From the NCBI GenBank assembly GCA_031425695.1, contig JANPJV010000209.1, forward strand, positions 1-19,648: a stretch of 19,648 bases of DNA, written 5' to 3'. Under the pieces are notes generated by a model. That model worked only from the letters and a program-made list of their open reading frames with translations. It was not told the DNA's origin and ran no database searches. The DNA comes from JANPJV01 sp031425695 (GTDB taxonomy: Bacteria; Pseudomonadota; Gammaproteobacteria; Xanthomonadales; SZUA-5). Position numbers and translations under genes: made by a program. Positions 14,957-19,648 of this stretch are shown in pieces (positions within the stretch are counted from its first letter, which is position 1; each line of letters opens with the position of its first letter).

Positions 14957-15472
14957 CTAGCCCCCCCAACTTCCTCGCGCAGCGGCGCGGGAGCCGAAGC
15001 CCGAGCGCGACATGGTGATCGCGCGCGCCTGTGGCTTGGTCGCGGATTCGGGGACCCGGATGGCACCGGTTCGCGTACTGATGCCGGTGCCGCCAGCGGT
15101 GGTGAAGGTTCCGTCCCGCGAGCGGTAGAGCGGCTGCGGGGGATACCGATTTCCGCCGCTCAACATATTGCCGATCATCATGCCCGTGAGGAACGGCATG
15201 AATGCACTGGAGCCATCGCGCGCCGGGCCGCATTGCTCCGGGCCGAAATCGGCGATGCAATCGGCATAGCTCGTGTAGCGCGGCGCGACCCGTTCGTGCT
15301 CGGTCTTGGCTTCCGCAAACGCGGCCGAACATTGCGCCTGCGTCATCTGGCCCGACGCGGTGCACTCGTCGGCATTGGCAAAGATGGTCGCGTCGACGTC
15401 CGACTCGCAGGCGGTCAAAGCCAGCGGGACCACACCCATCAGCAGCAGACGCGTGACTCTGGTGCGTTTCAT
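14957..15472 (-). CDS. yjfM: DUF1190 lipoprotein (YjfM/YgiB family)
   Basis: 171 residues. A short basic N-terminus and hydrophobic stretch end in the lipobox LTAC, so C22 is the expected lipidation site. The family blocks are present: ANADECTASG, MTQAQCSAAFAEAKTEHER, APRYTSYADCIADFGPEQC, then FMPFLTGMMIGNML and a Gly/Arg/Ser-rich tail, as in E. coli YgiB and YjfM. Family members pair with a YgiC/YjfC ATP-grasp enzyme, and the basic, flexible tail has been proposed as something to be modified; that is inference. The ATG follows a strong AAGGAG ribosome-binding site. The 149-base leader contains two perfect hairpins (15500-15519 and 15522-15547). E. coli yjfL (DUF350), normally next to this gene, is absent. 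Confidence 0.9.
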   Translation of the reverse strand: MKRTRVTRLLLMGVVPLALTACESDVDATIFANADECTASGQMTQAQCSAAFAEAKTEHERVAPRYTSYADCIADFGPEQCGPARDGSSAFMPFLTGMMIGNMLSGGNRYPPQPLYRSRDGTFTTAGGTGISTRTGAIRVPESATKPQARAITMSRSGFGSRAAARGSWGG

Positions 15473-15499
15473 GAAACTCCTTCAGTCTCCAGGGCAGCC

Positions 15500-15547
15500 G
15501 TGGCACTTGGATGTGCCACCTTTTTCGATGACCCAAGTCATCGAAAA
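15500..15547 (-). promoter_or_regulatory. Two tandem hairpins in the yjfM leader
   Basis: Stem 1: GTGGCAC (15500-15506) pairs with GTGCCAC (15513-15519), loop 6. Stem 2: TTTTCGATGAC (15522-15532) pairs with GTCATCGAAAA (15537-15547), loop CCAA. Both are perfect. They lie 28-75 bases ahead of the yjfM start, on its transcript side. Neither is followed by a T-run in the minus direction, so they are not classical terminators; operator, mRNA processing or stability roles are possible. Confidence 0.5.
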
Positions 15548-15621
15548 TGAAGCGAAACAAAAATCACACTTTTGTTGAGCGTGTCCGAGGAGACCAGGAT
15601 GGCCTCTCTCGGGCCTTCAAG

Positions 15622-16287
15622 CTAAGTGATGTCAAGATCGGCAGTACTCACATCGATGCCCAGCGAGTAGACGACACAAAACTCGGAGGGGCCGTAATCT
15701 TCGGCACTGATCAGCAGGCTTTCGACGCGCTCGAGCGCCGCAATCTCGCGCTGGTAGAGCATCGCGTAGTGGGTCAGCTCGTCATCGAGCTTGGGAGGAC
15801 GCCCGCGCCAGACCTGCTCCTCGAACACGACCGGCGGCACCCACCCTGCCGCCGGGTCGTCGCCCCAGACGCGTGTATAGCGATGCCGTTCGATTTCGAC
15901 GTCGAGCCCGCCCAAGGCCGAGCCCGGGCGGACCCAATCCTTGAAAGCGGCCTGGTTGGCCGGCTGCCGCGTCTCGTGGAAGACGAAGTACTTCATCTCA
16001 TCGACCGCGCCCGATGTCGTGTTGACCTGCAGGAACGCGTCCTCGGTGAGATAGAAGCGATGCAGCATCGCGCCGGCGCCCAGATCGATCTGCCCATAGG
16101 CCTCGATCACACAATGCCCGCGCGGCGCGACGAACCCGAACGCCGAACCCGCCGCATCGAACAGGGCCGTATCCAGGGCCACCGCCCCGCCCAGCCGCAG
16201 CCCCAGCGGCAGCTCGATCCCATTGATCGCCAGCGCCGGCGCGTCCTCTACCGGCTTGGTGCCCAGCATGTTCTTCAACCAGCGCAT
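15622..16287 (-). CDS. yjfK: DUF2491 family protein (YjfK)
   Basis: 221 residues, cytoplasmic, without signal or membrane segment. It matches the DUF2491/YjfK pattern: INGIELPLGLRLGGAVALDT, FVAPRGHCVIEAYGQIDLG, LHRFYLTEDAFLQVNT, DEMKYFVFHETR, and a WxGxPP-like block (VWRGRPPKLDDELTHYAMLYQRE) with the C-terminal CVVYSLGIDVSTADLDIT. The E. coli gene lies between the PspA homologue yjfJ and yjfL. No enzyme motif is known for the family; it is thought to serve the PspA-linked envelope module. It is separated from yjfJ by 214 bases of repeat DNA, so it may have its own promoter or depend on readthrough. Confidence 0.88.
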   Translation of the reverse strand: MRWLKNMLGTKPVEDAPALAINGIELPLGLRLGGAVALDTALFDAAGSAFGFVAPRGHCVIEAYGQIDLGAGAMLHRFYLTEDAFLQVNTTSGAVDEMKYFVFHETRQPANQAAFKDWVRPGSALGGLDVEIERHRYTRVWGDDPAAGWVPPVVFEEQVWRGRPPKLDDELTHYAMLYQREIAALERVESLLISAEDYGPSEFCVVYSLGIDVSTADLDIT

Positions 16288-16310
16288 GGAATTCGCTCGA
16301 CGGTTGGCAG

Positions 16311-16499
16311 GAGCAAGAGCATTCCATCCGCAGATTTCGCAGATTTCCGCAGATTAAAAGCCAGATCGAAAACGTTCTTGTCAGGCATGCCCTTTGGTCC
16401 GAAAAAAATCTGCGTAAATCTGCGAAATCTGCGGATTAATCTGCTTTTTGCTCTTGCTCTGCGAAATCCGCGGATAAATCTGCTCTTTGCTCTTGCTGG
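16311..16499. repeat. AATCTGCG-type repeat cluster between yjfJ and yjfK
   Basis: A left arm (16311-16355, minus orientation) and a right arm (16407-16459, plus orientation) share tandem AATCTGCG(T/G)AAATCTGCGA words, then GGATTAATCTGC and GCTCTTGCTC. An extra partial copy (16460-16499, TGCGAAATCCGCGGAT) follows the right arm directly. Spacer between arms is about 51 bases and unrelated to that at the 13365 locus. The cluster fills most of the 214-base gap between yjfJ and yjfK. Confidence 0.75.
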
Positions 16500-16501
16500 C
16501 C

Positions 16502-17254
16502 TTAGCGCGCCCGGTCCCCGTCCACCGGACCCTCAATCAGGATGATCGGGTCGTGGGTCAAAGCCTTCTGTTCCTCGCGCTGGAAGCGCGCGAGGATGTT
16601 GTCGGCGGTGGAGTGATCTTCGAGCAGTCCCGCATTGGCGAGCCGTGCGCGCAACTCCTCGTCGCCGTCGGAATGAGCTAACTGGTGGGCGGCATCCATC
16701 TGCGCGGCTTTTTCGGCCTGTTGCAGCTTGACCCGCTCGAGCGAGTCGAGCGCGGTGCGCATCTTGCTGTTGCCGCCCGAATGCCGCGCGGCGATCGCCG
16801 ATTGCGCGCGTTGCACGCTTTCCGTGACCTTGACCGTGTCGACCTGTTGCTTGAGGCGGCCGAGATTGGTGTCGGTCTGGCGGATGGCCGCCTGCAGGGT
16901 CTTGATGCTCTCGTCGTACGACGCGATCACCTGGTTCTCGGAGGAGATATCGGACTCGAGCGGGGCCAGCTTGGCGGCCACGTCGCGTGCCAGGCTTTCA
17001 TCCTTGCGGGCGAGCGCACCACGGATGAAGCCTTCGTACTCGTTGGCTTTCTTGACCTTGTCCTCGAGTTTCTTGGACGCAAGGTTGCGCTGCGCCATGA
17101 TCTTGGCGAGATCGTCGCGCGACCGGACCAGTGCGTTCTGTGAATCACGAATTTCCTGGTCGAGGATGCGGATCGCGTTCTTGTCGACCACCGCCTGGCC
17201 GGCTTCGGTCGCGGCGCCACGGAACAGGGTCAGGATCTTGTTGAAGATGCTCAT
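16502..17254 (-). CDS. yjfJ: PspA/IM30-family protein (YjfJ)
   Basis: 250 residues, predicted almost wholly helical. The start MSIFNKILTLFRGAATEAG QAVVDKNAIRILDQEIRDSQ is the PspA/IM30 signature: an amphipathic first helix followed by the long coiled coil. Heptads rich in Lys/Glu/Gln run to about residue 190 (KKLEDKVKKANEYEGFI, DTNLGRLKQQVDTVKVTESV). Proteins of this family oligomerise on the inner face of the cytoplasmic membrane and protect it under stress; the YjfJ branch is distinct from the pspABC operon protein. The C-terminal ~60 residues are acidic and family-specific. A good AAGGAA ribosome-binding site lies 8 nt upstream, and yjfI ends 12 bases before, so the two are one operon. Confidence 0.9.
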   Translation of the reverse strand: MSIFNKILTLFRGAATEAGQAVVDKNAIRILDQEIRDSQNALVRSRDDLAKIMAQRNLASKKLEDKVKKANEYEGFIRGALARKDESLARDVAAKLAPLESDISSENQVIASYDESIKTLQAAIRQTDTNLGRLKQQVDTVKVTESVQRAQSAIAARHSGGNSKMRTALDSLERVKLQQAEKAAQMDAAHQLAHSDGDEELRARLANAGLLEDHSTADNILARFQREEQKALTHDPIILIEGPVDGDRAR

Positions 17255-17266
17255 TGGCAGAATTCC

Positions 17267-17899
17267 TTATCCGATCTCGGTGGCGAAGGCTTGGGCGGCG
17301 TCGAGCGTGTTGTCGGCCAGTACCAGGATCTCCTCGATCACATTCGCCAGTGTGGAGCGTGCCGACAGCTCACCAAAGACGATGTAGACATCCTCCCCAT
17401 CGAAGGTCTGCAGGCCAATGTTCGAGAGCGGGTTGACCGGATTCATGCGCAGGCAGGCTTCATTGAAACGTGCCCGATCGTGCACCTGGCTGCCGAGGCA
17501 CAATGGCGCCGAGACGAAGATCTGGTCGCCGGACACGGCCAGCTGGATCACCAAGTCGCCATGGTTGTGCATGGTTGCCGAGATCGCGGGCTCGGCGCCC
17601 TCGACCAGCTCCAGCGAAACGCCGGAGCCCTTCAGTTGCGATTTCTCCAGCTCTGAAAAGAGCGACGAGGTATTCCAGGCGGTGGTCATGGCTTGCGGAG
17701 ACTCCAGCGTTCGTAGAAAAGGGGGAAGGTCAGATTCGCGCAGCAGCAGTTCCAGCTTGCCGAGCAGTTCGCGATAACCGGGACGAACAAAGACTTGGCG
17801 CGCCACCAGCCCGCGTTCGCGCATGCGCGAACGATAGGCAGACTGGGCGCGGGCAGTGGAGGATGGTTCGGAGCGCGGCATGGGCATAGTGTTTGTCAT
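17267..17899 (-). CDS. yjfI: DUF2170 protein with N-terminal extension (YjfI)
   Basis: 210 residues. The C-terminal ~130 (LFSELEKSQLKGSGVSLELV to the end) match DUF2170/YjfI, with GVSLELVEG, NHGDLVIQLAVSGDQIFVSA, NEACLRMNPVNPLSNIGLQ and VIEEILVLADNTLDAAQAFAT. E. coli YjfI is about 130 residues, so this protein has an extra ~75-residue N-terminal part. Within it, SAYRSRMRERGLVARQVFVRP resembles the 'Y...mR..GLR...vwVp' helix-strand segment of ribbon-helix-helix or MazE-type DNA-binding proteins (inference). A perfect dyad at 17900-17920 abuts its start. The ATG at 17899 has no Shine-Dalgarno; ATGs at 17887 and 17881 are alternatives. It is first in the yjf block. Confidence 0.85.
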   Translation of the reverse strand: MTNTMPMPRSEPSSTARAQSAYRSRMRERGLVARQVFVRPGYRELLGKLELLLRESDLPPFLRTLESPQAMTTAWNTSSLFSELEKSQLKGSGVSLELVEGAEPAISATMHNHGDLVIQLAVSGDQIFVSAPLCLGSQVHDRARFNEACLRMNPVNPLSNIGLQTFDGEDVYIVFGELSARSTLANVIEEILVLADNTLDAAQAFATEIG

Positions 17900-17920
17900 T
17901 ACTTGTGATGATTACAAGTA
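17900..17920. promoter_or_regulatory. Perfect 7-7-7 dyad at yjfI start, candidate operator
   Basis: TACTTGT (17900-17906), seven bases, then ACAAGTA (17914-17920) is a perfect inverted repeat touching the yjfI start codon at 17899. It covers the place a ribosome-binding site would occupy, so either a bound repressor or the RNA hairpin could block expression. The rest of the divergent gap (17921-18112) holds one further hairpin. Confidence 0.5.
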
Positions 17921-18045
17921 AGACTCTTGGCAGGGTCCGTTGGCCGACGGGCTTGCGGAAGCAACTTTGTGCGGGCGGCCATCGCTCGTCGGCCATGGGC
18001 CGCGCAATAGCCTGAAGCCAGCGCCGTCCTGATGGCGTATTCCGC

Positions 18046-18073
18046 CACTCGCTGTCGGCTTGCTCAGCGAGTG
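18046..18073. promoter_or_regulatory. 9-bp hairpin upstream of DUF1993 gene
   Basis: CACTCGCTG (18046-18054) and CAGCGAGTG (18065-18073) are perfect complements with a 10-base loop, 39 bases before the DUF1993 start. No T-run follows. It could be an operator or leader structure; nothing more can be said from sequence. Confidence 0.4.
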
Positions 18074-18112
18074 TGCTCTCATCGCCGGCTCGACCCCCAT
18101 CCGGAACCGCCA

Positions 18113-18628
18113 ATGTCCATCTCGATCTTCGACGCCTCGATCCCCGTTTTCGTCCACGGCCTCAAGAATCTTTCGAACGTGCTGCGCAAGGGCGCGGCCC
18201 ATGCGGAGGCGAAAAAGGTCGATCCGGCGGTCTACCTAGGCATGCGCCTCAGCCCCGACATGTTTCCGTTGCTCAAGCAGGTTCAGATTGCATGCGATCT
18301 CGCCAAGGGTCCCGCCGCGCGCCTTGCCGGCGTCGAGCGACCGACGTTCGAGGACGTGGAAGTCAGCTTCGAAGACCTGCAGGCGCGCATCGACAAGACA
18401 GTTGCCTTCCTGCAGTCGATCACGCCGGAACAGTTGGAGGGCTCGGAGAGCCGCGAAATCCACATCACCTTGCGCGGGCAGGATGTCGCGTTCCGTGGCC
18501 AGCCGTACCTGCTGTCTTTCGCGCTCCCGAATTTCTATTTCCACCTGACCACCAGCTACGCGCTGTTGCGCCATGCCGGTGTGGAACTCGGCAAGGCCGA
18601 CTATGTAGGGCCGCTCCAGCTTGCGTGA
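18113..18628 (+). CDS. DUF1993 domain-containing protein
   Basis: 171 residues, helical and cytoplasmic. The start MSISIFDASIPVFVHGLKNL, the block LGMRLSPDMFPLLKQVQIACDLAKGPAARLAG, then FEDLQARIDKTVAFL and the C-terminal FYFHLTTSYALLRHAGVELGKADYVG match DUF1993. This family belongs to the DinB-like four-helix superfamily; the conserved LP.F.FH....Y.iLRh.Gv.lGK.D closes the bundle. Its role is unknown. Expression is from the gap shared with yjfI; GGA lies shortly before the ATG. An upstream in-frame ATG at 18032 lacks homology and overlaps the hairpin, so it is disfavoured. A repeat element follows the stop immediately. Confidence 0.9.
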   Translation: MSISIFDASIPVFVHGLKNLSNVLRKGAAHAEAKKVDPAVYLGMRLSPDMFPLLKQVQIACDLAKGPAARLAGVERPTFEDVEVSFEDLQARIDKTVAFLQSITPEQLEGSESREIHITLRGQDVAFRGQPYLLSFALPNFYFHLTTSYALLRHAGVELGKADYVGPLQLA

Positions 18629-18633
18629 GCCGG

Positions 18634-18713
18634 TGTAGCCCTGGTAGGCGCAGCGCACCCGGGACGCAGTCGCGATCGATCCCCGGGTGCGCCTTTGGCT
18701 TACCCGGGCTACA
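18634..18713. repeat. Inverted repeat after DUF1993 gene
   Basis: Arms 18634-18663 (TGTAGCCCTGGTA...GCGCACCCGGG) and 18683-18713 (CCGGGTGCGC...TACCCGGGCTACA) pair with a few mismatches around an 18-base centre. It begins 6 bases after the DUF1993 stop and looks like another REP-type element that could end transcription. The rest of the gap to 18954 shows no convincing promoter; a CATACT box at 18871-18876 lacks a good -35. Confidence 0.6.
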
Positions 18714-18954
18714 TGACGCGCCACGCCAACTCGGGTGCAGCTCGGCGCGCACCAACCACGCCTCGGCGCGGCCGTCACGTCGGCGAAATGAAAGATCCCG
18801 GATACTTCGCCGGTCATGATGTTTTGCAATATCGTTAGAACGCTGGGTGCTGTCAGTGTTTGACGGTTTTCATACTCGGGTGCGAACAATGCCGCACCCG
18901 GCGAAGCCGAGCTGCTTCGTTCCCTCCGCATTGCCGCTTTTCGGAGACAAGAAC

Positions 18955-19455
18955 ATGTCCAAAAATTTCAAGCCGTTGTCGTTGACGCTGACGCTGGGTG
19001 CGCTGGTCGGTTCGCTGGCCATAAGCTCGGCGAGCGCGAATAACCTGTTCGGCGTCTCCAGCCTGGGATCGGCCGGCTACATGGCGGTTGGCGAAGGCAA
19101 GTGCGGCGAAGGCAAGTGCGGCGAAGGCAAGTGCGGCGAAGGCAAGTGCGGCATGGACAAGATGGACAGCAACAAGGACGGCATGGTCTCGCGCGCCGAG
19201 CATGACGCCGCCGCCAAGGCGATGTTCGACGCTGCCGACGCCAACAAGGACGGCATGATGTCCAAGGACGAAATGACCAAGGCGCACGAAGGCAAGTGCG
19301 GCGAGGGCAAGTGTGGCGCCGACAAGAAGGGTGCGGACGGCAAGTGCGGCGAAGGCAAGTGCGGCGCCGACAAGAAAGCTGCGGAAGGCAAGTGTGGTGA
19401 AGGCAAGTGCGGCGCCGACAAGGGCAAAGAAGGCAAGTGCGGCGGAGCCGCCTGA
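18955..19455 (+). CDS. EGKCG-repeat copper-binding RiPP precursor-like protein with EF-hands
   Basis: 166 residues from the ATG at 18955 (GGAG 8 nt upstream). A signal peptide (MSKNFKPLSLTLTLGALVGS to SASA, ~1-28) is followed by four tandem EGKCG units (47-66), an EF-hand pair (loops D71-E82 and D95-E106, both with the full D-x-N-x-D-G-x-x-S-x-x-E pattern) and seven further (E/D)GKCG units (112-163). All eleven cysteines lie in these motifs. EGKCG repeats behind a long signal peptide define the HvfA/bufferin-type precursors, whose cysteines are converted to oxazolone-thioamide groups by MNIO (DUF692) enzymes with a DUF2063-type partner, giving copper-chelating products. Those enzymes are not in the window; the sequence ends about 190 bases later. 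The EF-hands suggest added calcium binding. An unmodified metal-binding protein is the alternative. Confidence 0.82.
   Translation: MSKNFKPLSLTLTLGALVGSLAISSASANNLFGVSSLGSAGYMAVGEGKCGEGKCGEGKCGEGKCGMDKMDSNKDGMVSRAEHDAAAKAMFDAADANKDGMMSKDEMTKAHEGKCGEGKCGADKKGADGKCGEGKCGADKKAAEGKCGEGKCGADKGKEGKCGGAA
19093..19152 (+). repeat. Four 15-bp tandem repeats (EGKCG units)
   Basis: GAAGGCAAGTGCGGC repeats four times without mismatch, encoding EGKCG each time. Such perfect DNA repeats can change copy number by slippage, varying the number of modifiable cysteines. Confidence 0.9.
19288..19440 (+). repeat. 48-bp tandem repeats of double EGKCG-ADK unit
   Basis: Units begin at 19288, 19336, 19384 and a partial one at 19429 (spacings 48, 48 and 45). 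Each full unit encodes (E/D)GKCGEGKCGADK plus a short variable end. Synonymous differences (TGC/TGT, GAA/GAG) show they are older than the 15-bp array. Confidence 0.85.
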
Positions 19456-19468
19456 TCTTTGATTCATC

Positions 19469-19537
19469 GGCTCCCTGACCTTCAGGGGCCTCGAAGAAAC
19501 GCCCGAGCCGGTGCTCCCGCCTCGGGCGTTTTTGTTT
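19469..19537 (+). terminator. Intrinsic terminator after the EGKCG gene
   Basis: AAACGCCCGAG (19497-19507) pairs perfectly with CTCGGGCGTTT (19521-19531) and runs into TTTTTGTTTT, a textbook Rho-independent terminator on the plus strand. A smaller hairpin (CCCTGA 19473-19478 with TCAGGG 19482-19487) precedes it. Because it lies 42 bases past the stop, the precursor probably makes a short abundant transcript with partial readthrough into any downstream genes. Confidence 0.85.
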
Positions 19538-19648
19538 TCGTGGGTGCGGGCCATGTGCGGGCGGGTAATTAGCGCGGGCCGGAAATAGATAGGGCCAGGG
19601 GCCCAACCCCCGCCGCGCCCCCCCCCCAAAGCGAGCGCGCCTGCGCGC
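19538..19648. other. Window/contig edge, no gene seen
   Basis: No coding region is supported here. A run of ten C (19618-19627) and GC-rich low-complexity bases suggest poor assembly quality near a contig end, so base calls in the last ~60 bases deserve caution. Confidence 0.6.

Noticed and set aside
16311..16499. CRISPR-like repetition
   Set aside because: The repeats are short degenerate words in inverted pairs, with no regular spacers and no cas genes nearby.
15547..16545. 332-codon plus-strand frame
   Set aside because: Antisense to yjfK and running through the AATCTGCG repeats; no recognisable domain.
18005..18025. Possible sigma-54 promoter for yjfI on the minus strand (TGGC...TTGC)
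   Set aside because: The distance between the GG and GC elements is 12 bases, not the required 10, and the -24 box is poor.

Overview
This is a GC-rich window, gene-dense on both strands, from a Gram-negative bacterium: it has outer-membrane lipoproteins, a beta-barrel protein and periplasmic proteins. The gene content (RIO-type kinase, yjfI-yjfJ-yjfK-yjfM-yjfC block, EGKCG metallophore precursor) and the many short palindromic intergenic repeats suggest a gammaproteobacterium, possibly of the Xanthomonadales/Lysobacterales. That placement is inference. The C10 homopolymer and low-complexity bases at the right edge look like a contig end. I see no tRNA, rRNA, CRISPR array or insertion sequence.

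Layout, left to right. (1) 44-918, minus: DUF1840 protein followed by a secreted DUF4124-like protein, translationally coupled. (2) 1198-3212, plus: RIO-family kinase, then a Crp/Fnr-type regulator with a near-consensus sigma-54 promoter upstream. (3) 3380-7694, minus: giant periplasmic-propeller sensor histidine kinase, DinB-like protein and DUF2750 protein, closely spaced or overlapping. (4) 7775-8872, plus: L-2-hydroxyglutarate-oxidase-like flavoprotein, convergent with (5). (5) 8875-12350, minus: a compact four-gene envelope operon of cupredoxin-like lipoprotein, two-TM sensor ending after its HAMP-like region, DUF3034 outer-membrane protein and exported truncated hemoglobin. (6) 12488-13312, minus: alpha/beta hydrolase. 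(7) 13547-17899, minus: yjfI (DUF2170), yjfJ (PspA/IM30), yjfK (DUF2491), yjfM/ygiB (DUF1190 lipoprotein), yjfC/ygiC (glutathionylspermidine-synthase-like ATP-grasp). The usual membrane partner yjfL (DUF350) is absent and the block is interrupted by at least three repeat elements. (8) 18113-18628, plus: DUF1993 protein. (9) 18955-19455, plus: an exported protein with eleven (E/D)GKCG motifs and an EF-hand pair, resembling the HvfA/bufferin class of copper-binding RiPP precursors, followed by a strong intrinsic terminator just before the window ends.

How the parts may work together: regions 5, 7 and 9 all concern the cell envelope. Region 5 combines a copper-type site, a heme protein and a barrel, which suggests periplasmic redox or gas chemistry (inference). 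Region 7 is a PspA-linked envelope-stress module with a peptide-ligase-like enzyme. Region 9 is probably the first gene of a metal-handling RiPP cluster whose modification enzymes would lie beyond the right edge. The most notable points are the EF-hand/EGKCG precursor, the output-less sensor in the cupredoxin-hemoglobin operon, the DUF350-less yjf block with a DNA-binding-like N-terminal extension on YjfI facing a perfect dyad at its own start, and the duplicated start region of yjfC.
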